From contig NC_056750.1 of NCBI RefSeq assembly GCF_019279795.1, positions 827,027,501 through 827,091,500 of the forward strand: a stretch of DNA of 64,000 nt, read 5' to 3'. A model generated the notes under the pieces. It ran no database searches. It was not told where the DNA came from and saw nothing but the letters and a program-made list of their open reading frames with translations. Positions 55,119-64,000 of this stretch are shown here, piece by piece. Position 1 is the first letter of the stretch; each line of letters opens with the position of its first letter. The stretch comes from Protopterus annectens. Taxonomy: Eukaryota; Chordata; Ceratodontiformes; Protopteridae. The position numbers and the translations under genes are program-made.

Positions 55119-57025
55119 AGGTTGACAGGCTCATATGATATTAGTAGGCTATTGGCCCTGAAGCCCTTATAACCCATGCAAGAGTGTAGACATGTCAGCA
55201 CCCAGAGCCCCCATCCAGCGGGGACACAGGTGGAATCACAGGACTGTATTTTCTGTTTCCCATGCACTTATGCAGGGAGGACATCACTAGGCATATTGAG
55301 GCACTTGGCTTGATGTGGACAGGGAGTGTATTCCACAGATGGGGGAGTGTGTAGGACACATATCTGTCATACCTACAAGCCATACTGATATCACAGACCA
55401 GGTTGATGCTGTGTCTATAGGTTGATCGAGTGGGCCTTGACTTCCAGATGGGCAACAGTCCCATCAAGATTGGGTCTGGATTGCTTTGTATACCAAACAG
55501 TGGTCACCTCTGCAGAGTTTGTATGGAACAGAGTAGAGGGACAGTGCTGTTAGTAGGTTAGGTGTTTATGGTCCTGCATTCTCTCGGTGGGGAACCTCTA
55601 TGGTCTCTCCAGCTGCTGCATGTGCTTTGTGAGGTACATGCCAAAGGGGAAATTGAGCAAAATAATCGGACTCATAAGGTTAGCATACATGGCTCTTATG
55701 ACCTCTTTGTCCCTAGATGGGATACCCGTACATTTCAGTTGTCCCATCTATGAAGCTTTCTGTACAAGGGGATCAACATGGTGTTCAGACCTCAGGTTGC
55801 TATCAACCTAGTTGGCCAACTGCCTCACTACTGATTGTGTATGTAGGACATTGTTGTTACTGTGATACTATGTGGTGACATCAGTTTCCCCGAAGGGGAT
55901 GATGATGCATCAGCAGGCATTCAGCTTGAGGCCATGTTTCTGGCATCAGGTATTTGTTTTGGTGAGACCCCCTTGTAGAATGTCCACATCACTTTGGGTA
56001 TTGGTGACTGTTCCCAGCTTGCAGTCATCTTCCAACATGGTCAGCCATGGGCCAGTGTTTTTGGCCTGCACCTCAGGGAAGTATATCCTGTATAACAGAG
56101 GCCCCCAGACTGATCCCTGGGGTATGCCACTCATTATGAGAGTACTGTCTGAGCTGGCTACCCCTATTATGATTATGATTATGTGGGTTCTATCAGTGAA
56201 CCAGTTTGATACTCATCCAGTAACTTATGGATTGCTGCCTAGTTGACAGAGTTCATGTACTATGAGCAAGTGGAGAATGGTGTGTAAGGCTTCAGCCAGG
56301 TCACAGTAGCCAGAGTGCACCATCTTTCCCTCATCCATGCCTTTGTTGGCTACCTCAGAGAAGTCATCCAGAGTTCACTGACATACCTCCCCTAAGGATG
56401 GCAGACTGTGTAGGGTAATGTGTTTGGATTTTACCAATGTCCCTGTTAATGTGATCCATGATAATCCATTGCATGGCCTTGCAGATCAGGCTAGTTAGGC
56501 TGATGGGTCTTTCATTTCCTGGATCGGTGAACACTCCACTCTGGTATGAAGGGATGACAGTGGCTGTCCGCCACTTGACTGTGACATAGGCAGTACTCAG
56601 GCATTGGGTGTGTAGGGTGCGTAATGATACTGCCAGTTCATGCTGGGTTCAAGTTGTTTGCAGCCTGGGATGTATTTAGGTCCCATGGAGGCTGTCTTCT
56701 TGACATTGAGAGGGCGGTGATGCCCTGCTCCCTAGTGATAAGGATTGGGTGTTCAGGTACTGGGGATGTCCTGCCTTCCTGGCAGAGGGGCAGAGGGGAG
56801 ACATTTCCATTGAATCTGTCAGCCAGTGGAGTGGCTATATCTACAGCATTTGTGTATGTTGTGTCCTTGGCCTCCTGTTCTGCACAGATCTGGGAGCTTT
56901 CTTTGGTAATGCAGACATATGTGAGGAAGGCTTTATGATTGTCTGTCTTAGATGTGGGCAATTTGGGCTCAGAGTTGCCTTTAGTGGATTTCACTGGTGC
57001 TCTTATTTGTTTGTTCAGGCTAAGG
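55119..57025 (-). mobile_element. CR1 LINE, RT region to 3' end, older copy
   Basis: The 3' end reversed is GGGCCAATAGCCTACTAATA. Minus frames give LWNTLPVHIKPSASICLVMS (55.3 kb), SGIPQGSVWGPLLYRIYFPE and LTMLEDDCKLGTVTNTQSDV (56.1 kb), and TDNHKAFLTYVCITK (56.9 kb). The catalytic motif reads LEDD in place of FADD. It is truncated in the linker. More diverged than the copies at 35, 43 and 51 kb. Confidence 0.88.
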
Positions 57026-57035
57026 CCTAAGACCT

Positions 57036-57154
57036 ACTATTCTTTTTCTAAGTTTATAAAAGCAATATTTAAAAATTGTCCTTATTTTTGGGCCTTTGTC
57101 CCACTTCTATGTATGGCTTTTCTCAGATTTCTTACTCTGAGGTTGAGAGGTATG
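57036..57154 (+). mobile_element. hAT-like MITE, 3' half
   Basis: AAAAGCAATATTTAAAAATT, TTTTTGGGCCTTTGTCCCA and the tip GGTTGAGAGGTATG. It begins where the CR1 copy ends. Confidence 0.6.
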
Positions 57155-59535
57155 ACAAATATGTCAGGGCCATCAGTCAGCCAGAGACATTTCAAATTGT
57201 AACATACATGTGGCACCCCACTCCCCCATGTAGTGACTCTGGATGTGTCCAAGCAAGGCAAGGAGCAGTTATGCAGTATAAGTCTACAGAATATCCCCCC
57301 TATCCAAGGTAGACACAAGTACTACAGTGGCTTTTCATCTGCCCTTGATTTTGCAGAATGTTCTGATTTTCTGTCATATTTTTATACTGCTGATTTATGC
57401 TTCTTATTATTCAGAAAACACATGCTGTCACAGTGCCCTGTTGCTTTGTGTTTAAGTAGCAATGCTTTAATGATCATCAGGTAAGCTTGTCTGAGATTGC
57501 AAGATGTAAGTAAGCCTTAATAAGCATACTGTTAAAGAATTACCAACATTGAAAGCCTTTTTGTTGTTGCCATGCAGAAAATATTTACATAACTAGATAA
57601 CGTACAAGCCTTAGGTATTGAAATGCATATGACGGTATCTGTAACAAAGGACATTATTACAGTATTTTCAGGAGCTCATTACATTTGTTGGAGACTTGTA
57701 GTCATCTTTGCAGGCTTTACCCGGAAACTAAACAGAATGCCAGTCTATCATGTGTGGTCCATAACCTGTGCAGTAATCCTTTAAGCAATTTATCTTGAGC
57801 TTGTTTCTTGTTTGCTGTTCATTTTTTACTTTGATCATGTTTTCCCCATGAAACAAGAAGATAGTTGTTGCCAGGCAACAGGTCTTTTTTGGATAAGAAA
57901 CATTTTTACAAGTGGGAGTATCAGAGAGATTGCTACTTTCAGCATGTTGCTTGGTACTTTTATAAAGCTGAATAGAAATTATAATTAGAACTGCAGTGCA
58001 AGCAGAAGTGGTTAGAGTTGAGTACTGCTTGTTTTTTTATACTTCATTTTGACTGGAATTCCAGTAATGTAGTTAAAATGTAATTTATTTTTTCATGCCT
58101 CACAACCTTTTTGTTTCCATCTAGATATTAATAAGCTGTCATGTAGCCAATGCATTGAAATCTTTTTTCTTCTACATTTCATTTTATCTTGCTTGGACTC
58201 TCATAATGATGGTTTGGTACCTAGGGCAGTGTATTTAATTAAAGATCCAGTTTTTGTGGTTTTGAGCATAGCTCCACCCCATTATAGTTGACCACACCCC
58301 TTCCCATTGGCCCTGCCCATTCAGCTATGTCCTGCAGCCCCCCTTTGATTTGAAGTCACCAGCCGCCACTGATGCTAGGTACTGTGTAGGTTACAGTGAG
58401 CTGTGTACTGTCCATATATGTGACCCTCCTGTCCCTGACCTGTCCAGCTTTCTGCAGTAACAGATATTGACATCTGAACAGTGTGTACAACTCCTACTGT
58501 AGCTGTATTTGACATGCAAAATAGCTGGCACTGCAGTTCTTGGAACATGGACCTTGTCAACCACAGTACTGTACCTAGGCCACTAAGACAAGACAGCCAG
58601 GAGTAAATGCAGGCCGCATACTGACAGTATTAACCACACACATAAATAGCTCATTGACCCCTGCATATTGTGGACATGCAGCAAGTTATCAAGTTGATTG
58701 GGACAGCCCTTGGAATGTGTGCTCTGCTGCTAATACCATACAAACATTAATGTTACTGCATTTCTATGGGAACATGGGTGTGTGGGGGGGCACCTGTCAA
58801 CTGTCCACATTTGCACAGACTGTGCTGATGTTCCCTTTACATTTCCATTCCATTTAGCATAGTATTGTGCCTGTCTTGGAGAATACAGGCATATCACTAA
58901 AGGCCAAACTTTAGATTGAAATGGCAGACATTTGAGTGTCTGACTTCTTACCCTTCAGAGCCTTACTGCAACTGCAAGACCTGATGTGATATCACTGTGC
59001 AAGTCTGTATGGGAATATGTCATCATTGTCCCCATTTGTGGGCCTTTGACATACATTTCATTATGGTTTTCTACAGCTGGGTGAGGCTGATGGGTGAGTA
59101 TGAGACCCCCACATTGACATCCATGCATGTGACCTATGACCCCCCCGGTTAGTTAGCCCCCCACATATACTGCAGTGAGATTTGTCACCTAGGGGACTAC
59201 TGCATACTCTAGGGAAGCCAGTATTGGTGGACCTTTCCTGTTGTCCTGCATAGTTGTCATTTGTCTGCTGCTATCCTGGTAGGCCACCCCATTCCCTTGC
59301 ATGCATTCAGCGATACTATGGCTATGATACCGCAGTGTATTACTCCATTCATTTATTGCTAAAAAGACTGACTTACCTTGTGCCTGCGGCAGTTGTGAGG
59401 ACGGCGCTTGAGGCCTGGCTCTGTTGGATGCACACAGTATACAGCCTATACATGGTAAGATACAGGTAGTGTGATGTATGTGGCATCCATTTTACTGTGT
59501 GTGCAAGTCAGAGAGAGGTGTCAGTCCAAGGGTCC
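57155..59535. other. Unassigned; probably Harbinger flank or interior
   Basis: No long coding frame. On minus near 59470-59370 a stretch (CVHPTEPGLKRRPHNCRRHK) ends in a good donor, AAGGTAAGTCAG, downstream of the transposase stop. It could be a spliced tail exon, but this is weak. Confidence 0.35.
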
Positions 59536-59900
59536 CTATAGTGTCAGTGTGTGTGCTATGTGTTGCTTCTTTGCCAAGGCCTGGGCATGCTGGCCACACC
59601 TCTGTCTGCCTACAGGAGCAGGCTCAGGAGCTTCCTCTTCTGAGTCCCTGTGTGCCTGTGGGGACCTTGGCAATGGTGGGGGGCTGTGTGGCCCTTACCT
59701 GTGCTGTTCCTGCTGTAGCTGTTTCGGCAGGATCATATTGTGTAGCATTGCACATACTGTGAGCATGTGTGCACATGTAGCTGAAGAGTACTGTAGGGCT
59801 CCACTAGATATGTCAAGGCAGCGGAATCGTAACTTGAGCATCCCAAACACATACTCTACAATGTTCCTGATTTGTGCGTGTGCTTCATTATGACATTCTT

Positions 59901-59954
<54 letters not shown>

Positions 59955-60759
59955 ATTTCTGATAGGTGTCATCATCCATGGCTCCAGTGCATAGCCAGCA
60001 TCCCCCAACAGATGACCATACGTGATGTCCCCCCTGGCAAATGACTGGTACAGCTGTGAGGCATGCCAGATGTGGGAGTCATGATAACTACATGGGCTGC
60101 CAGCATACACATTCATGATAATGCCTTGGGCATTGCACACGACCTGGCAGTTGGAGTGATAGCCCTTACGGTTGACATAGACTCTACCCTCTTCACCAGG
60201 TGGTGCCTTGATGTGGATGTGCATGCAGTCTGTGGCACCCAGTACCTCTGGGTAGTCTGCTACATGGTGGAAGAGATACATATTGTTGGTCATCTCCTCA
60301 GGGGTGCTGGGGGAGGTAAATGTGCTCACCGGCATGTGTTCGCATGGCAACCAGGAACTGGTGGAGTACCCTGGATTCCGATGCCTGTGAGACCCCCATG
60401 ATATCCTCAGTAGGTCTTTGGAAGGTACCTGTAGCTAGTATTCCTAAGGCTACACATACCTTGGTATCCACTGGGATGGGCTCCCCTCTGTTGGCTCTGG
60501 GTCTGAGGTGAGGCCGGCACAGCTCAATGAGTTGCTGAAGTAAGTCCCTGTCCACCCTGTAGTGCTCTACTATCTCCAGATCATGTAGCCCCTGGTAGGT
60601 TACCCTGGGTCCGAACACTCTTCTCCTCCTCCTCAGTCTGGGGTGGTTGTCAGTATTATCCTCCTTACCACCCTCAGCCTCTAGCACATACTGATGTATC
60701 AAAGTGACAGCAGCCCCTAACATTTTGTCAGTTAAAATCCCCCAGAGTGTGTACACCAA
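59536..60759 (-). pseudogene. PIF/Harbinger transposase (HARBI1-like), broken
   Basis: From ATG 60759: a basic patch (RLRRRRRVFGPRV), YRVDRDLLQQLIELCRPHL, then VALGILATGTFQRPTEDIMG and VSQASESRVLHQFLVAM. This is the helix-turn-helix-like N-terminal half typical of HARBI1. Near 60305 the frame changes and the DDE domain follows: YPEVLGATDCMHIHIKAP (first Asp), YVNRKGYHSNCQVVC, and HLLGDAGYALEPWMMTPIRN (second Asp). A (TG)n tract then interrupts. Beyond it, in frame with a TAA at the repeat edge, come HAQIRNIVEYVFGMLKLRFR (Glu) and CAMLHNMILP. One TAA lies at 59695 and the final TAG at 59536. The DDE residues are all visible. The (TG)n insertion, the frame change and the stops rule out a working enzyme. 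Confidence 0.9.
59903..59953. repeat. (TG)n microsatellite inside the transposase DDE domain
   Basis: 51 bp of GT between codons for MMTPIRN and ECHNEAHAQIRN. Confidence 0.97.
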
Positions 60760-60979
60760 TGGTGCAGAGTTTGTGAGAAAAAAAACAGACTGAAAGGTGT
60801 TTGCACAGTTTATACTGTTGTGCTACAGATGCTGCCTGTGTGATTGACTGTCTATGATACATTCCACCTGCTAGCTATATTATTTGTACTTGAGTGCCTT
60901 TATTCTGTTTCCCATTTTTTCTTCCCATTTCTGCCCCAAACCCTCTGCTCAAATGTAAACACTTGTGCTATTTCCTTTT

Positions 60980-61262
60980 GTTTTTTTTTTTTTTTTTACT
61001 CTGCTTAAGTCTCATGGTGCATCGTGCAAACTGTTTTAACAAGTGTAAACATTGCTGAGCAGAAAAGGCCCTCCCCTGGACACGAACATGCTCCTCATTT
61101 CTTGAAAGAGCTAAGCACAACTGAGCAGCCTCAGATACTCTCCCTTGCTTAGCTGTGCTTAGCTAAGCTCAAATAGGAGCTGCAGAGCTCCAATGTGCTT
61201 ACACCAAGCATGACACACCCCCTTTTCATGTGAGGTGCTTCTCCTGCTTACACCACCGCATT
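60980..61262. other. Possible Harbinger right terminus with subterminal words
   Basis: Upstream of the minus-strand transposase start lie a T18 run (60980-60997), CGTGCAAACTG, GAGCTAAGCACAACTGAGC, TTGCTTAGCTGTGCTTAGC and, at the end, CTGCTTACACCACCGCATTAT. The GCTTAGC words and GTGTAAGC recur at 33.4 and 41.3 kb. Confidence 0.4.
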
Positions 61263-61892
61263 ATAGCTCCTACATGGTTAAGTGCACATGGAGATGGTCT
61301 CCCATTTTGCTATTCAATAAATTTTGCTCATTTGCATACCCCACTGCCTTAGACCCTAGTTACCCCACTACTCAGTTACCTGTTATTGTTTTGGTTCTGC
61401 ATGCTATCCACTATAATGGCAAAAGTCATCTTTACATAAAATTGTGCTTTTACATTTTTTTTATTTACTGAACGATCTCGTTTGCACGCTGCTGCACTAT
61501 GCTTAAACGTCTGAAATCGACCAAAAAAAACCTTTGATTTTTATAATTTTGAAACAGTTTTGTATTCCAATGGCCATATTTTTGGCCATTCGCATGCCTG
61601 TTACTTATAATACATGCTTTACTTTGAGCTGTCATGCCCCTGTTTTGATTTTTGCAGAAATGTATACACTTAGTAACCAAATACATTTCTGCAGTGGACA
61701 CGGCTCTAACACGGATGCTCGTCTGCTTACTGAATCACTAATTCACCTTATTTGCATGGTTTTCCCCAGCAAATGAGGTAATTAGCATTATTCCATCACA
61801 TCCATGTCAGAATAGTGCTGGGAGGCTCGTGCATGCCCCCAGCCTTGTTTACTAGATCGCTCAACAGCCATATTCTGTGCTATAGCGGCTAC
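61263..61892. other. Unassigned sequence
   Basis: Short frames only. A direct repeat, TTGCAGAAATGTATACACTTAG versus CCAAATACATTTCTGCAGTG, forms an inverted pair at 61657-61699. Confidence 0.35.
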
Positions 61893-62064
61893 ACTGGGAG
61901 ATCGCAGATATACCCCAGGGATTACCTCAGTGTCACTGCTCGACAGAGGCACAGCAAAATAATGGGTATAGTTCCCCATACTAAAGGGGTGGCGTAAGCC
62001 ACAAAACTATGGGCTAGGCTTGTAAATGCCCTCGGGCAGATAGCCTATTATGAACCTATGAACC
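61893..62064 (+). mobile_element. CR1 LINE 3' end, heavily 5'-truncated
   Basis: It starts in the last codons of ORF2 (GGGAGATCGCAGATATACCC, then CTGCTCGACAGAGGCACAGC). It carries AAAGGGGTGGCGTAAGCC and ends GGCAGATAGCCTATTATGAA, CCTATGAACC. Very close to 40310-40480. Confidence 0.92.
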
Positions 62065-62552
62065 ACTATTCAGACATGGAGAATTGTTCCATGTAAGCTT
62101 TATTGAATCCCAGCCTTAATCTTTTTCTCTCATGTTCTAAATACGTACTTGCACAATTATATTGTGTGCAAACATGCCTGCAGGTAATGTGCAACACCCT
62201 ATAATGGTGAAGTTAGTATTTTTGATGCAGTATGTTTCCCAAGTGAGATCGTATGTATACCTCACTGATAATGAATTATTATTGAACATAATGCTGCATT
62301 CTATAGACTTCCAATACATGAGGAAAAATCGGAACTTCCAAAGATTTCAGAAATTATTGTTATATTCAATTTCTTATGTATTATAAACAGCTGATGTCTG
62401 CCTGCAATGTAAGACAACATCAGCTGCAATATTTTTTGAAAGTCTGTGTGTGTAACTTACTGCTTGGCCAGTTAACACCATATCAGGGAACCTGATATTA
62501 AAAGCAATGTCAGTAGGAGAAAAAATTACATGAGTATATTACATACCACATT
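62065..62552. other. Unassigned sequence
   Basis: Short frames, including 62162-62386, lack recognised motifs. Confidence 0.35.
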
Positions 62553-62553
62553 T

Positions 62554-62620
<67 letters not shown>
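62553..62620. repeat. (TA)n microsatellite
   Basis: About 65 bp of AT with one C, abutting the palindromic element. Confidence 0.96.
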
Positions 62621-62622
<2 letters not shown>

Positions 62623-63125
62623 ATTCCATACATTTGGTCGAATTACACTTAGTCGAAAATGATACTACTAGGCATTGCACTTGACTGAAAGCTCACTTGG
62701 TCGAAGTTCATTTGGTCAAAAATGGAATATAGCCCCTGCCCCACTGCAGTGCAACCCTGGAGTGAGAATATTAAATAAGGGGGGGGGGCACAGCCCCCCC
62801 ACATAATTTTAATGTATTCACTATTATAAAAAGCTATATCCATTAGAAATGCATTGATATATATATATCTTTAGTAAAACCTGTTGGCATAATGTGGGGT
62901 GCTACGCCCTCCACACCTCCCAATGTGGGGGGCTGTGCCCCCCCACACCCTCCCTTATTAAATATTGTCACTCCAGGGTTGCACTGCAGTGGGGCAGGGG
63001 CTATATTCCATTTTCGACCAAATGAACTTCGACCAAGTGAGCTTTCAGTCAAGTGAGCTTTCAGTGAAGTGAAATGCCTGGAATCATTTTCGACTAAGTG
63101 TAATTTGACCAAATGTATGGAATCC
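62621..63125. mobile_element. Palindromic element in (TA)n with long inverted repeats
   Basis: The two ends match in inverted orientation for about 180 bp: GGATTCCATACATTTGGTCG, then ACACTTAGTCGAAAATGAT, AGTTCATTTGGTC, AATATAGCCCCTGCCCCACT and GCAGTGCAACCCTGGAGTGA. The arms contain repeated GGTCGAA words. The centre has GGGGGGGCACAGCCCCCCCA and GTGGGGGGCTGTGCCCCCC hairpins. (TA)n lies on both sides. Non-coding. Confidence 0.8.
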
Positions 63126-63149
63126 ATATATATGTATACATATTACATA

Positions 63150-64000
63150 CATATATTATACACCTAGCCATCTGCTCACTAAATATACAAAGCATCACTA
63201 ACAAAATCACTGAATTACACTCCTGGATAGCCCACACTTCCCCACATATTCTAACCCTATGTAAAACTTGGTTAAAGCCACACATCTCAAACAATGAAAT
63301 ACTCCCACCAGGCTACAATATTTACCACTCTGATAGGCTCCAAAGGAAAGGTGGTGGTGTCACCATCCTCTACTCTGATGGACCGAACCTCTCATCACTC
63401 TCCCTCCCTATCCCTGACTTCCAGCCAGCTGAAGTAATGATTCTTAACTGTCATCTTAACCTACACAAGAAATTTGCAGTCGCTTCCATTTATATTCCCC
63501 TAGAAATAATATCCCAACCATGGAAAATATCTTATTCTGGTTTTCCCACAACATTCACTACGAAACCCTCATACTCGGTGATGTTAATATTGATTGGTCC
63601 AATCTGACTTCAGACTCTCCACAACTTAGCATAAATTTACAAGGGTTCCATCAGCTGATAACCGCTCCCACCCACTTGTACAAAACCTCTTCCTCCAGCT
63701 CTACTGTCGATTGGATCCTCACTAACACTCCTAATCTCTACTGTAATCCATCTACTCTACCTGACTCCTTAAGTGACCATCTTCCTATGACCATTCTAAG
63801 ACACTCTACCCAACTACCCAAACCACACTTGTATAGAGACTGTCATAAACTCTCCAACTTCAATATCTACCAGTTCAACTCCATACTGTCTAGTATTGAC
63901 TGATCCATCCTCAAGGAAATCCCTCTCAATGACGTAGTGAATACATTTAATAGCATCTTCCTGGACACCCTGAACTCCCTTGCCCCTTCAAGGAGAATTA
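63150..64000 (+). mobile_element. L2-like LINE, endonuclease region, runs off the window
   Basis: The open frame 63160-63520 reads SLNIQSITNKITELHSWIAH, LTLCKTWLKPHISNNEILPP and GYNIYHSDRLQRKGGGVTIL. After a frame change near 63520 comes LILGDVNIDWSNLTSDSPQL, then LITAPTHLYKTSSSSSTVDW and SLSDHLPMTIL. Order and motifs (N, E in ETW replaced by K, GGGV, GD-N, SDH) are those of an APE endonuclease of the L2/Rex1 type. A TGA at 63901 interrupts, and linker codons (VNTFNSIFLDTLNSLAPSRR) follow. The RT would lie beyond 64000. Confidence 0.8.

Noticed and set aside
59856-60759. Domesticated HARBI1 host gene
   Set aside because: The frame change, stops and a microsatellite in the catalytic domain indicate a dead transposon copy.

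Overview
This looks like repeat-dense nuclear DNA from a large vertebrate genome, with no recognisable host protein-coding gene. Nearly every long reading frame belongs to a transposable element. The mix is CR1-type LINEs with an SGNH-esterase ORF1, L2-like LINEs, a Tx1/L1-type LINE, tRNA-headed SINEs with borrowed LINE tails, PIF/Harbinger genes, short hairpin DNA elements and long (TG)n/(TA)n tracts. That mix suggests a non-mammalian vertebrate, perhaps an amphibian, lungfish or early-branching ray-finned fish. The species cannot be fixed from sequence alone.

Layout. 1-3000: an old minus-strand CR1/L3-like LINE, broken by a plus CR1, a SINE and a hairpin MITE. 3.0-4.36 kb: a 39-bp tandem array and unassigned DNA. 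4.36-13.2 kb: two minus-strand L2-like LINEs, a CR1 ORF1/endonuclease copy and an L2-tailed SINE. 13.2-25.5 kb: a pile-up of CR1 copies in both orientations, with three hairpin MITEs. 25.5-32.7 kb: a minisatellite, a palindromic element set in (TA)n, a Tx1/L1-like LINE carrying a SINE with a perfect 17-bp target duplication, and an array of short palindromes. 33.3-41.4 kb: a Harbinger-like Myb gene fragment, into which the best CR1 copy of the window (35,094-40,480) has inserted. 41.4-46.95 kb: a plus CR1 split by a minus CR1, itself split by a SINE. 46.95-61.3 kb: Harbinger-related sequence, with a Myb-like C-terminal ORF on plus and a DDE transposase on minus, interrupted by two minus CR1 copies and several hAT-like MITEs. 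61.9-64 kb: a CR1 3' end, a palindromic element in (TA)n, and an L2-like LINE running off the right edge.

How the parts relate. One CR1 family with a (CCTATGAA)n-type 3' end supplies at least a dozen copies, and a SINE made of tRNA-Val-like and tRNA-Arg-like units carries the same 3' end. A second SINE head occurs with two different tails, one shared with the local L2-like LINE and one RTE-like. The most unusual signal is a set of hairpin MITEs. They share tips near GGGTCTATATCAG, a G-run core and 8-bp target duplications, but their self-complementary arms differ from copy to copy.
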